The notes under the pieces are model-generated. The model was not told where the DNA came from and made no database searches. It was given only the letters and a program-made list of their open reading frames with translations. A DNA stretch of 29,963 nt. Source: a virus. The DNA lies in IMG/VR virus record IMGVR_UViG_3300021602_000018, positions 1 through 29,963 of that record; one strand, written 5' to 3'. The number at the start of each line of letters is the position of its first letter. Positions within the stretch are counted from its first letter, which is position 1. Both the position numbers and the translations under genes were made by a program. Below are positions 7,441 through 15,400 of the stretch, piece by piece.

Positions 7441-7842
7441 ATGTCAGATTTATCAAATGATGCAACACCAGTTGCAGATGAAAGACAAGAAGCAATTCTT
7501 GAGGCAAAAGTATTTAATGAAGCATTGCAAGTAGAAATGGATAAGCAGCCAAAGCCTGCAAAGCCAGAACCAGTTGCAGAAGTAGATGATAGACAAGAAA
7601 ATGTTCTTCGTGCAAAAGCATTTGTTAAGCCAGTTGTACCAAAGGTTGTAGCAAAGCCAACAAAAAAGCCAAAGGCAGTTGCAAATGTCCCACTTTATTC
7701 TTCAAAGAATATACACGTAGGTGCAACATTCTTAAAATTTGGTTACAATATTGTTACTGAAGAAGCAGCAGCAAAATGGTTAAAGTTCAAGGCAGTTAGA
7801 AAAGCAACTGCAGAAGAAGTTAAAACAGCCTACGGGAAATAA
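7441..7842 (+). CDS. Small structural-region protein with internal repeat and shared C-terminal domain
   Basis: 133 residues, starting 11 bases after the preceding stop with an AAGGAGA site. The N-terminal part holds two copies of a short helical motif, DERQEAILEAKVF (about residue 13) and DDRQENVLRAKAF (about 48), separated by a Lys/Pro linker. A second Pro/Lys-rich linker (VAKPTKKPKAV) leads to a C-terminal domain of about 50 residues (VPLYSSKNIHVGATFLKFGY ... FKAVRKATAEEVKTAYG) that matches the preceding protein. The layout resembles multi-domain decoration or adaptor proteins with a docking domain and variable N-terminal region. Function unknown; the paralogy is seen directly. Confidence 0.8.
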   Translation: MSDLSNDATPVADERQEAILEAKVFNEALQVEMDKQPKPAKPEPVAEVDDRQENVLRAKAFVKPVVPKVVAKPTKKPKAVANVPLYSSKNIHVGATFLKFGYNIVTEEAAAKWLKFKAVRKATAEEVKTAYGK

Positions 7843-7844
7843 TA

Positions 7845-8834
7845 GTGATAATTAGAAGAGTACCTCCATATCCAATTGATATAAAATACTCTGTTCCGCT
7901 TCCAAATACGGAATATTATTTTACAATTGAAAACTCGCCTAAGACAGTTGAGGCAGAGGTAACTATTATGTCTGATGCAGATTCCCAGATAACCTATACG
8001 CTTACTGGGGATTTCATCAAATATGATCATGACTATGCAGTTAATGTATATGAAATAAATTCTGATGCAGAAGAACATATTGTTGTTCAAGATATTTTAA
8101 ATGTTATTCGACCATATGTTGATGTAAGAAGTTTAGTATCAACTGCCTCAGAAATAAAAGAATATGAAGACTATGAACTTCTTGCTAGAACAATTATCAA
8201 TTCAATTATTGGACCACAAGGATTTTTGTTTGAAAAAAGTATTCTTGAAGTAGTAGGACAAGGAAATGATTACCTACCACTTTGGAATTTGGCATATAAG
8301 ATTTTGCAAGTATACGAAAATTCAGAACTTGTTTATGATGCATCTCAAAACCCAACATATGTAAAGGGTGATTATGTCTATGGAATTACACAAGATCGTT
8401 CAGCAATATATAAAGACTTTATTGGAAATTCAGTAGGGTATCAAAATGGTGGTGCATATAATCGTTCAGAAAAAAAACCAACAAGACTTAGAAGAGCAGC
8501 ATCAGATTCATTTAATCAGTTTAGTTCATTAGATACTCCAGAACTATCAATGGGTCAGACAACAGTTATGTTTCCTGAAGGAACAGACTACGTTATTTTT
8601 TATGAAACAGGGCATAGAGTTATTCCAAACGATATTCGTGATGCAACCGTAAGATTAATTGATGACATTAAATGTGGTAAATTAGATTATTACAAACGAT
8701 CTATTGATTCATACCAAACAGATCAATTTACAATTACGTGGGATCAAAGACATCTTGATGGTACTGGTAATTTATTTGTTGATAAAGCATTGGAAAAATA
8801 CACGACTTCAATTCGTAAACCATGGGTGATTTAA
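7845..8834 (+). CDS. Putative head-to-tail adaptor protein
   Basis: 329 residues from GTG 7845, 2 bases after the preceding stop and with only a weak GGGA upstream, so translation is probably coupled. The N-terminal roughly 90 residues are beta-rich (EAEVTIMSDADSQITYTLTG). The C-terminal part has the helical pattern seen in portal-bound adaptor rings: VIPNDIRDATVRLIDDIKCG, then YYKRSIDSYQTDQFTITWDQ and LEKYTTSIRKPWVI. First of four genes between capsid accessory and tail tube, where the portal-proximal adaptor (HK97 gp6 / SPP1 gp15 type) normally sits. Longer than those minimal adaptors because of the N-terminal domain. Assignment rests on position plus the C-terminal pattern. Confidence 0.6.
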   Translation: MIIRRVPPYPIDIKYSVPLPNTEYYFTIENSPKTVEAEVTIMSDADSQITYTLTGDFIKYDHDYAVNVYEINSDAEEHIVVQDILNVIRPYVDVRSLVSTASEIKEYEDYELLARTIINSIIGPQGFLFEKSILEVVGQGNDYLPLWNLAYKILQVYENSELVYDASQNPTYVKGDYVYGITQDRSAIYKDFIGNSVGYQNGGAYNRSEKKPTRLRRAASDSFNQFSSLDTPELSMGQTTVMFPEGTDYVIFYETGHRVIPNDIRDATVRLIDDIKCGKLDYYKRSIDSYQTDQFTITWDQRHLDGTGNLFVDKALEKYTTSIRKPWVI

Positions 8835-9293
8835 ATGACTCATATTCCTTCAAACTGTGAAGAAACAGATCTTTATTTTCCTATGCTTGCAGATATTTAT
8901 TACCCAATAATTACACAAGGACAATATAATGAAGTTAAGAAAAATTGGGTATTTGACAAAAGTGTAGCAATTAATGTCATGCCATATTCTAGAAAAGGTA
9001 TGGGCGAAATTACACCACAAGTATTTCTTCAATACAAAGATACACTGATTGGAAGAGTTAGAACAGACATAAGAATTACTAGTCGTGAATCATCAGAAGC
9101 ATTAACTAATATATTAATAACAAATATAAGAGCAAATTCAGGACAGGCCATTCATCTAGAGTCGGCTGGACCTAGAGCAGGTAAAGGAACTATTTATGAG
9201 ATTGCATCATTTGATCCACACTTTGCTCCGTATGGAGATATAGATTTCTATTCATTAGTAATAAGAAGGTCAGAGAATCAGGCAGTAGAATAA
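8835..9293 (+). CDS. Putative head-closure (stopper) protein
   Basis: 152 residues, ATG directly abutting the preceding stop. The N-terminal part carries PMLADIYYPIITQGQYNEVKKNW, followed by beta strands (SVAINVMPYS, RVRTDIRITS, YEIASFDPHFAPYGDIDFYS), consistent with the small beta-barrel head-closure proteins (SPP1 gp16 / HK97 gp7 type) that seal the connector below the adaptor. It overlaps the next gene by one base (TAATG). Function is from gene order and fold-like pattern; an alternative is another neck component. Confidence 0.5.
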   Translation: MTHIPSNCEETDLYFPMLADIYYPIITQGQYNEVKKNWVFDKSVAINVMPYSRKGMGEITPQVFLQYKDTLIGRVRTDIRITSRESSEALTNILITNIRANSGQAIHLESAGPRAGKGTIYEIASFDPHFAPYGDIDFYSLVIRRSENQAVE

Positions 9294-9967
9294 TGATAAC
9301 AACATTAAATATGAAAGACTTTGATTCTAAAATGAATAACTTTATAGAATATTCAATAGGATTTTTAGATGGTATTCATTCTGCAAAACCAGTATTTTTT
9401 AAAGAATTAAGTTATGGAGTAGTTTTAGCACTTTCAAAATATATAGACTCAATGGCAAGAATGGATCCACAAGCACTGCATCATATTTATGAATGGTATC
9501 AGACTGGATCACCTGAAGCAAGATTGTTTAATTTAAAATCAACATCAAATAGTTCTGGTTTTATGGTTACATCATCTTTTAAACAATCAAAAACATTATC
9601 AAAAGATTCTCATCAAATTTTTGCAAACAAAGCAATGGTTATGGAAAATGGAATGCCAGTAACAATTACACCTAAAAAAGATGTTCTTGCATTTGAAATA
9701 GATGGAGAAATGGTTTTTACTAAAAAAAGTGTAACTGTAGCAAATCCTGGAGGTTCAAGGGTAAAAGGTTCTTATGAGCAAACATTTAATTCATTTTTTG
9801 ATAATTACTTTTCACAATCATTTCTTTTATCATCTGGATTGTTAAATCATCTTGAGGATGTTTCAACATATAAAAATAACCTAAAACAAGGATCTTTAGG
9901 CGGTAGATCAGTTGGAATAAAAACAGGGTACCAATGGTTATTAAATGCAAATATTGTAGTAGAATAA
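9293..9967 (+). CDS. Putative neck / HK97 gp10-like protein
   Basis: 224 residues. It starts at an ATG sharing one base with the preceding stop. The first half is helical (FIEYSIGFLDGIHSAKPVFF, then a helix ending HHIYEWYQTGSPEARLFNL). A beta-rich middle follows (GFMVTSSFK, MPVTITPKK, EIDGEMVFTK), then a helical C-terminus with FFDNYFSQSFLLSSGLLNHL. Gp10-like tail-completion proteins occupy this place between closure and terminator in HK97-type gene orders. It could equally be another neck protein. No catalytic motif seen. Confidence 0.45.
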   Translation: MITTLNMKDFDSKMNNFIEYSIGFLDGIHSAKPVFFKELSYGVVLALSKYIDSMARMDPQALHHIYEWYQTGSPEARLFNLKSTSNSSGFMVTSSFKQSKTLSKDSHQIFANKAMVMENGMPVTITPKKDVLAFEIDGEMVFTKKSVTVANPGGSRVKGSYEQTFNSFFDNYFSQSFLLSSGLLNHLEDVSTYKNNLKQGSLGGRSVGIKTGYQWLLNANIVVE

Positions 9968-9971
9968 GAAC

Positions 9972-10529
9972 ATGCCAAAAACAATAGACTTACCATACCC
10001 ACCATATTGGATCAATCAATATATTTATGAAAAGTTGGCAGAGTATGAAGACATTGGTATAAGTTCTGCATCTACATTAAATCCTATTTTTGCAACAAGC
10101 CCAACAAATATAGATGAAGTCTACAAAGATGTCATACAGGCTACAACAATATCTGAACCTCTTGTAATCATTTATGACAAAATGATAACATTTAGACCAA
10201 CCAAGTTTTATCCACATAAAAGAGAGCAATTGGTTTATTTCCTTTATAGCACTAGTCTGGCAAATGTAAATAATGCTAATATAGTAATATCACAAATTTT
10301 AGACAGAGAAGATGCTGCAGCACAGGACCTCAATCAATGGGCATTAGAAAAACAAAAGGGCACAAACCCACTGCCAATGCCATACAATGTTTTATTTCAT
10401 AATATAAAAGTTTATCAGGCTCAAGAATCTAGGGACCTTTTAGACCTAGCCTCTGCAAGAACTATGTTTATTAATAAGTTGATCATTGAGTATGACTATC
10501 ATGCTAAAAATGACTCAACCTATAAATGA
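9972..10529 (+). CDS. Putative tail terminator / tail completion protein
   Basis: 185 residues, 4 bases after the preceding stop. A Pro/Tyr-rich start (IDLPYPPYWINQYIYEKL) is followed by an alternating alpha/beta pattern: LVIIYDKMITFRPTKFYPHK, REQLVYFLYSTSLANVNNA, then KVYQAQESRDLLDLASART and a final strand INKLIIEYDYHA. This matches the usual tail-terminator topology, a ring that stops tube growth and joins tail to head. It is the last gene before the tail tube gene, the standard position. Role by position and pattern. Confidence 0.55.
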   Translation: MPKTIDLPYPPYWINQYIYEKLAEYEDIGISSASTLNPIFATSPTNIDEVYKDVIQATTISEPLVIIYDKMITFRPTKFYPHKREQLVYFLYSTSLANVNNANIVISQILDREDAAAQDLNQWALEKQKGTNPLPMPYNVLFHNIKVYQAQESRDLLDLASARTMFINKLIIEYDYHAKNDSTYK

Positions 10530-10541
10530 TAAAAACACTAG

Positions 10542-10547
10542 TATAAT
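10542..10547 (+). promoter_or_regulatory. Putative -10 promoter element before the tail tube gene
   Basis: TATAAT without the upstream TG, in the 79-base gap before the tail tube gene. A start near 10554 would give a leader of about 55 bases. No convincing -35. The pairing with the terminator at 11281-11315 would make the tail tube gene a single-gene unit. Confidence 0.35.
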
Positions 10548-10608
10548 AGGGCTTGAGGAAACAAACGCCGTACAACTTAATATAAATTCGAAAGAAGAGG
10601 TGAAATAA

Positions 10609-11259
10609 ATGGCTTATACCCGTGGTAATTCCAACCAAATCATTGTTGGTGCAGCAGCATTCTTTATCGCTGACTCACAACTTTCAGCACTTCCACATAG
10701 TCTTGATGCAAAGTACTCATACCGTGAGACACTTTCTGCTTCAGGTGTGACTGATGTTGTCAATGTTGGTTATACAACTAACGGTCTTGAATTGGCATTC
10801 GCACCAAATTTTGGTGAAGTGTCAGTAGATCAAATTTTGGACGTTGCAAAACTTTACAAGCAGGGCATGAAGGTTGATATGAAGACTGAGTTTGCAGAAG
10901 CAACACTTGAGAATCTATTGATTGCACTTGCTTATTCATCAGACGAACTTGATGGTGAAGTAGGAGATGCTGGTGGAAAGGTTCTTAATCTTTCTGCAGG
11001 TCAACTAGGAGAATGTCCAGTAGAGCGTGGAATCATTGCAGTTGGTCCAGGATCTGGAGACTGTGTTGATTCAGCACTTGCAGAGCGTATTTATGTCGGT
11101 TTCAGAGCATTGTCAATTGACAACGTTTCTGTAATGGCAAAGCGTGATGCTCCATCAATGTTCGCAGTAAACTTCCGTATGCTTCCAATTGATTCTGGTA
11201 CATATGGTAAGATTATTGACCGTACATTTACAACTTCAGGCCCAATCCCTGTAGTATAA
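10609..11259 (+). CDS. Major tail tube protein
   Basis: 216 residues, a normal size for a tail tube subunit. It starts at ATG 10609 after a GAGGTGA site. The sequence alternates beta strands and small helices: NQIIVGAAAFFIAD, a tube-type loop with YTTNGLELAFAPNFGEVSVD, the helix FAEATLENLLIALAY typical of tail tube folds, and a late strand pair around YVGFRALSIDN and MFAVNFRMLP. Hexamer rings of this protein stack around the tape measure. Codons are enriched in C-ending forms like the capsid gene, as expected of an abundant protein. It is followed by an intrinsic terminator and then the tail chaperones, the standard order. Confidence 0.88.
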   Translation: MAYTRGNSNQIIVGAAAFFIADSQLSALPHSLDAKYSYRETLSASGVTDVVNVGYTTNGLELAFAPNFGEVSVDQILDVAKLYKQGMKVDMKTEFAEATLENLLIALAYSSDELDGEVGDAGGKVLNLSAGQLGECPVERGIIAVGPGSGDCVDSALAERIYVGFRALSIDNVSVMAKRDAPSMFAVNFRMLPIDSGTYGKIIDRTFTTSGPIPVV

Positions 11260-11280
11260 TAAAAACTTAATAATAACATT

Positions 11281-11315
11281 ACCCATCACTGTAACAGGTG
11301 GTGGGTTTTGTTTTT
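11281..11315 (+). terminator. Intrinsic terminator after the tail tube gene
   Basis: ACCCATCAC (11281-11289) pairs with GTGGTGGGT (11298-11306) with one G-T wobble over an 8-base loop, followed by a T-rich run (TTTGTTTTT). It lies 21 bases past the tail tube stop. Confidence 0.85.
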
Positions 11316-11318
11316 CTA

Positions 11319-11327
11319 TGATAGAAT
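11319..11327 (+). promoter_or_regulatory. Putative extended -10 promoter (leaderless chaperone start)
   Basis: TG-A-TAGAAT (hexamer 11322-11327) directly follows the terminator T-run. The predicted start near 11334 is 2 bases before ATG 11336, and no Shine-Dalgarno precedes that ATG. Confidence 0.4.
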
Positions 11328-11335
11328 TGTAATAT

Positions 11336-12034
11336 ATGGCTACATCAATTTATTCAATTAAAAAAATATACACGGTTGATGATACTGAGATTGAAATCCA
11401 CCCACTGAAAATAAAATACCTAAGAGAATTTATGGATATTTTTCATACTGTTGACTCTGCAAAAACAGATGAATTAGTAGTTGATATACTTAGCGATTGT
11501 GCAAGAATTTGCATGAAACAGTATTACCCTAATTTTTCAAATAGTATAGCGTCAGTTCAAGATAATTTTGATATGGCAACAATATATCAAATACTTGATT
11601 ATTCTGTTGGAATTAAAATTAATGCTGATAAACAAGAAACTGTAAAACAACAAGCGACAACAGAAGAAAATGACTCTAGTTGGAAAAGCCTTGATTTGGC
11701 AAAATTAGAAACAGAGGCATTTCTATTGGGAATTTGGAAAGACTATAATGAACTAGAAATGTCTTTATCAATGCCAGAACTAATGTCTACAATTTCAAGT
11801 AGAAGAGAACTAGATTATGAGGAAAAAAAATTTTTAGCGGGAATTCAAGGTATAAATCTTGATGAACAATCAGGATCAGATAAAGGACAAAAAGAATGGG
11901 AAGACATGAAAGCAAGAGTCTTTAGCAAAGGACAAGCAAAAGACAGTAGAGATATTGTATCTTTACAGGGACAAAATGCAATAAATGCAGGATTTGGAAT
12001 TGGGATGGGATTAGAATATGAGAACCTATCTTAA
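11336..12034 (+). CDS. Tail assembly chaperone, long GT-like form
   Basis: 232 residues. The N-terminal roughly 100 residues (VDDTEIEIHPLKIKYLREFM ... CARICMKQYYPNFSNS ... FDMATIYQILDYSVG) are paralogous to the next gene. The C-terminal extension contains KLETEAFLLGIWKDYNELEM and SMPELMSTISSRRELDYEEK followed by FLAGIQGINLD, the pattern normally found in the frameshifted T-part of G/GT tail chaperones. The two parts are already in one frame here. Such proteins coat the tape measure and recruit tube subunits, and are not in the finished virion. The AT-rich codons and probable leaderless start contrast with the following gene and may keep this form scarce. Confidence 0.82.
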   Translation: MATSIYSIKKIYTVDDTEIEIHPLKIKYLREFMDIFHTVDSAKTDELVVDILSDCARICMKQYYPNFSNSIASVQDNFDMATIYQILDYSVGIKINADKQETVKQQATTEENDSSWKSLDLAKLETEAFLLGIWKDYNELEMSLSMPELMSTISSRRELDYEEKKFLAGIQGINLDEQSGSDKGQKEWEDMKARVFSKGQAKDSRDIVSLQGQNAINAGFGIGMGLEYENLS

Positions 12035-12043
12035 CGCCTAATA

Positions 12044-12052
12044 TGATATAAT
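12044..12052 (+). promoter_or_regulatory. Putative extended -10 promoter for short chaperone and tape measure
   Basis: A perfect TG-A-TATAAT (hexamer 12047-12052). The predicted start near 12059 gives a leader of about 19 bases carrying a strong AAGGAGGG (12067-12074) before ATG 12078. Confidence 0.5.
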
Positions 12053-12077
12053 TAACTAAACCTTATAAGGAGGGTAA

Positions 12078-12386
12078 ATGACAACAACAATTCATCAAGA
12101 ATCAGAAGTTACTCTGATTGATGGCACAATAATCAAGGTCAGACCATTGAAGATCTCTTTGCTTCGACCATTCATGAAATCATTTGAAAAGATTCAGGAC
12201 GTAGCAGAAGATAACGATAAGTCAATGACTCTACTTCTTGAGTGCGTACAGATTGCAATGCAACAGTATGCTCCAGAATTAGCAAAGGATGCAACAGCAC
12301 TTGAAGATCTAATTGATCTTCCAACAGTTTATGCAATTGTTGAAGCAGCATCTGGAACAAGACTTGCCGATACAGCAATGCTTTAA
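12078..12386 (+). CDS. Tail assembly chaperone, short G-like form
   Basis: 102 residues, starting after a strong AAGGAGGG. It parallels the N-terminal domain of the preceding protein: IDGTIIKVRPLKISLLRPFM against VDDTEIEIHPLKIKYLREFM, CVQIAMQQYAPELAK against CARICMKQYYPNFSN, and LIDLPTVYAIVEAASG against NFDMATIYQILDYSVG. Codons are richer in G and C. I find no slippery heptamer in the right frame at its 3' end; the -1 frame after the stop ends within about eight codons. It is the G-like chaperone made as a separate gene, probably in excess over the long form. The tape measure gene follows 38 bases later. Confidence 0.8.
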   Translation: MTTTIHQESEVTLIDGTIIKVRPLKISLLRPFMKSFEKIQDVAEDNDKSMTLLLECVQIAMQQYAPELAKDATALEDLIDLPTVYAIVEAASGTRLADTAML

Positions 12387-12424
12387 AAATTAATACAACA
12401 ATTGAATAGGAGAAGGGTCACTCT

Positions 12425-15400
12425 GTGAGAGATGTAAATGCTAATATAGTCGTAAATGTTAATACGTCTGAAGCATTAGCACAACTCAAGGCTTTACAGC
12501 GTGAAATAGCAACTCTCCATTCATCTATATCAAAATCTAGTGCTGCCTCAGTTGCAGCACAAAAGAATTTACAGACAAATCTTTTAAATTCTATTAATGC
12601 AACTGGACAGTTTAGTGCCCAGATGGGCGTTATAAGAACTTCTACGGAGTCGTTTACTCACGCATTAGAAAATAATAAACTCTCAATGCGTGAGTATTTC
12701 CGTTATGCGGGAGCATCTACCAAATCTTTTGGTCGTTTATTTAAATCAGAATTTGACACAATAGGAAAAGTTGCAGAAGATCGTGTAAGAAAACTTCAGA
12801 CACAATATATTAGTATGGGCCGTGATGCCAAGGGCGCAATGCAGGCAGTGTCAATCACACCAAATACATTAAATCTTAAAGATTTTTCAACTCAGGCAAT
12901 GATTGCTGCCCAGAAGCAAGCACTATTTGGACAATTATTAAAACAAGGTTCAACAAATATGTTAAACTTTGGTAAAAATACACAATGGGCTGGTCGCCAA
13001 CTTATGGTTGGTTTTACAGTTCCTCTTGTTTATTTTATGTCTGCTGCATCTAAAGCATTTATTGATCTTGAAAAAGAAGCGGTTAAGTTTAAGCGTGTTT
13101 ATGGTGATATGTTTACGACTACTGCAGATGTTACAAAAGCATTACAAGATGTACAAAATATTGCTAATGGTTTTGTAAAGTATGGTGTGGCAGCAAAAGA
13201 TACCATGGCAATTGCTGCTGACATTGCAGCAATGGGAAAAACTGGAGTTGACCTAACTAATCAATTAACTCAGGCAGTAAAACTATCCGTATTAGGAAAC
13301 ATTGATCAACAACAGGCACTTCAAACAACTATCTCAATTCAAAATGCTTTTGGCATTTCTACAGACCAATTAGCATCAAAGATTGACTTTTTAAATGCTG
13401 TTGAAAACCAGACAGTATTAAATATTGAAGACTTGACTGTGGCTATTCCAAAGGTTGCACCAGTAATTAAACAACTTGGTGGAACCGTAGAAGATGCTGC
13501 CTTCTTTATGACAGCAATGAAAGAGGGTGGAATTGAAGCAGCACAAGGTGCCAACGCACTTAAGTCTGCAATGGGTTCTATTATTAATCCAACTAAGTCT
13601 GCATCGGAATTCCTTGCTGGATTTGGCGTTAATATAAAAGGTATTGTAGATGCAAATGCAGGAAACCTTCGTGCAACGATTACAGGAGTTGCTCAGGCAC
13701 TTGATACTTTAGATCCACTTAATCGTTCTCGTGCTATTGAAATGATGTTTGGTAAATTTCAATTTGCACGTATTTCAACACTATTTAAAAATATCACAAA
13801 AGATGGTTCACAGGCAAATAAAGTATTAGAATTAACTCAAAATTCAGTTGAAGAACTTGCAATTTTATCTCAGCGAGAAATGAAAACTGTTCAAGATGCA
13901 GTAGGAACAAACTTTAAAGCATCAATTGAAAAATTAAAAATAACTATTGCACCAATTGGAAAAACATTTTTACAAGCAATTACTCCATTAGCAAAAGCAC
14001 TTGGAGATATTTTTGAAAAATTTAATAATTTAAGTGATGGTACAAAAAAGTTTATTGTTACTGTGGTTTCTCTAGGAGGAATTTTAGGACCATTAGCACT
14101 AATGACATTTGGTTTAGTCGCTAACGGTGCAGCAAACATAATTAAATTATTCCTAATTATGAGAAATGGTTTTCTTAGACTTGGCGGGGAATCTAGAAAT
14201 TTAGGACAACAACTAACATACTTTAATGAAGAACAACTTCAAGGAGTAACAGTCGCAGCATCTCTAAACCAAGCACACACACAATTAACACAAAAATTTG
14301 AACTTGAATCAGTAGCCGTAAATTCATTAAGAACTGCATATATTGCTGCTGCTGCTGCAGCAAGAGGGTTTGCCATTGCAAATCCAGGAATGATGACTAG
14401 TAAAGTTCCTGGTAAATTTGCAGTTGGGACAACAAGTGTGCCAGGACCAGCAGGCGCAGGAGATATTATTCCATCACTGTTATCCCCTGGAGAAGCAGTT
14501 ATTCCAGCGAAAGTTGCACAAGATCCAACGAATAAACCATTAATTTCAGCATTAGTAAATGGAACAGTTAAAAAATATTCAATTGGAACTGCAAATGCTG
14601 GAGAGCAATATTCACATGTTGGTGGATCTAAAATGCAGCCAATTGATACTTTGCTTGCATTGCCAAATATTAGCGAACTAGACAAAGCAAAATTAACTGT
14701 TTATAAAGACTTTTTATCTGCTAATGGATATAGCACAGAAGTTAGCACAAGACATAATCTTGCATTTTCTTTCCCAGGCGAATTAAATAGAGCACTGGCT
14801 GGATCAGGAATTTCTTTTGAAGAATTTCAAAAGGCTTGGACAAATGGTGGTGCAGGTAAATGGATTTCTTCAAACATACCAGCATCAGAAGCCAAATTAA
14901 TAGATGATGAAATTTTAAAAAAAATTCAATCAGGTAAGCATACTGCTATAACTGATAAGATTGTTGAGCAAGCATTTTTAGATCTTCCTGCTAAAATAAA
15001 AGCAATACCAACATATCAAACCATGAGTCAACTTTATTCAACTCTTGGAGAATATACTATAAGCAGAGGACTACCTTCTACTCCTAAAGGAATAATTGAA
15101 AAACTTAACATGGCAGGCAAAGATGGCATTGCTGCAGAAAGACTTGGAAAATATCCTGTTGTTGAAATTAATAATGCTACAGTTTTAACAGAAGGACCAG
15201 GTAAAGGGTTAACAATAAAGCAGGCAATGAGGGCTGGTAAGTGGAGACCTCCAAATTATCAGCATACAATTATTACAAGAGGTGACAGACTTGATCAAAA
15301 TAGTGGAATATATATTGCAGATAGTGATGGAATTCCACGCTCTGTTGGTCGAGGCGGAGATGGACAAAGAAATCCAATAGGGCAACGACCAAAACCACTA

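Noticed and set aside
12360-12420. Programmed frameshift at the end of the short chaperone gene
   Set aside because: The CTTTAAAA run is not in a usable X-XXY-YYZ frame and the -1 frame ends after a few codons.
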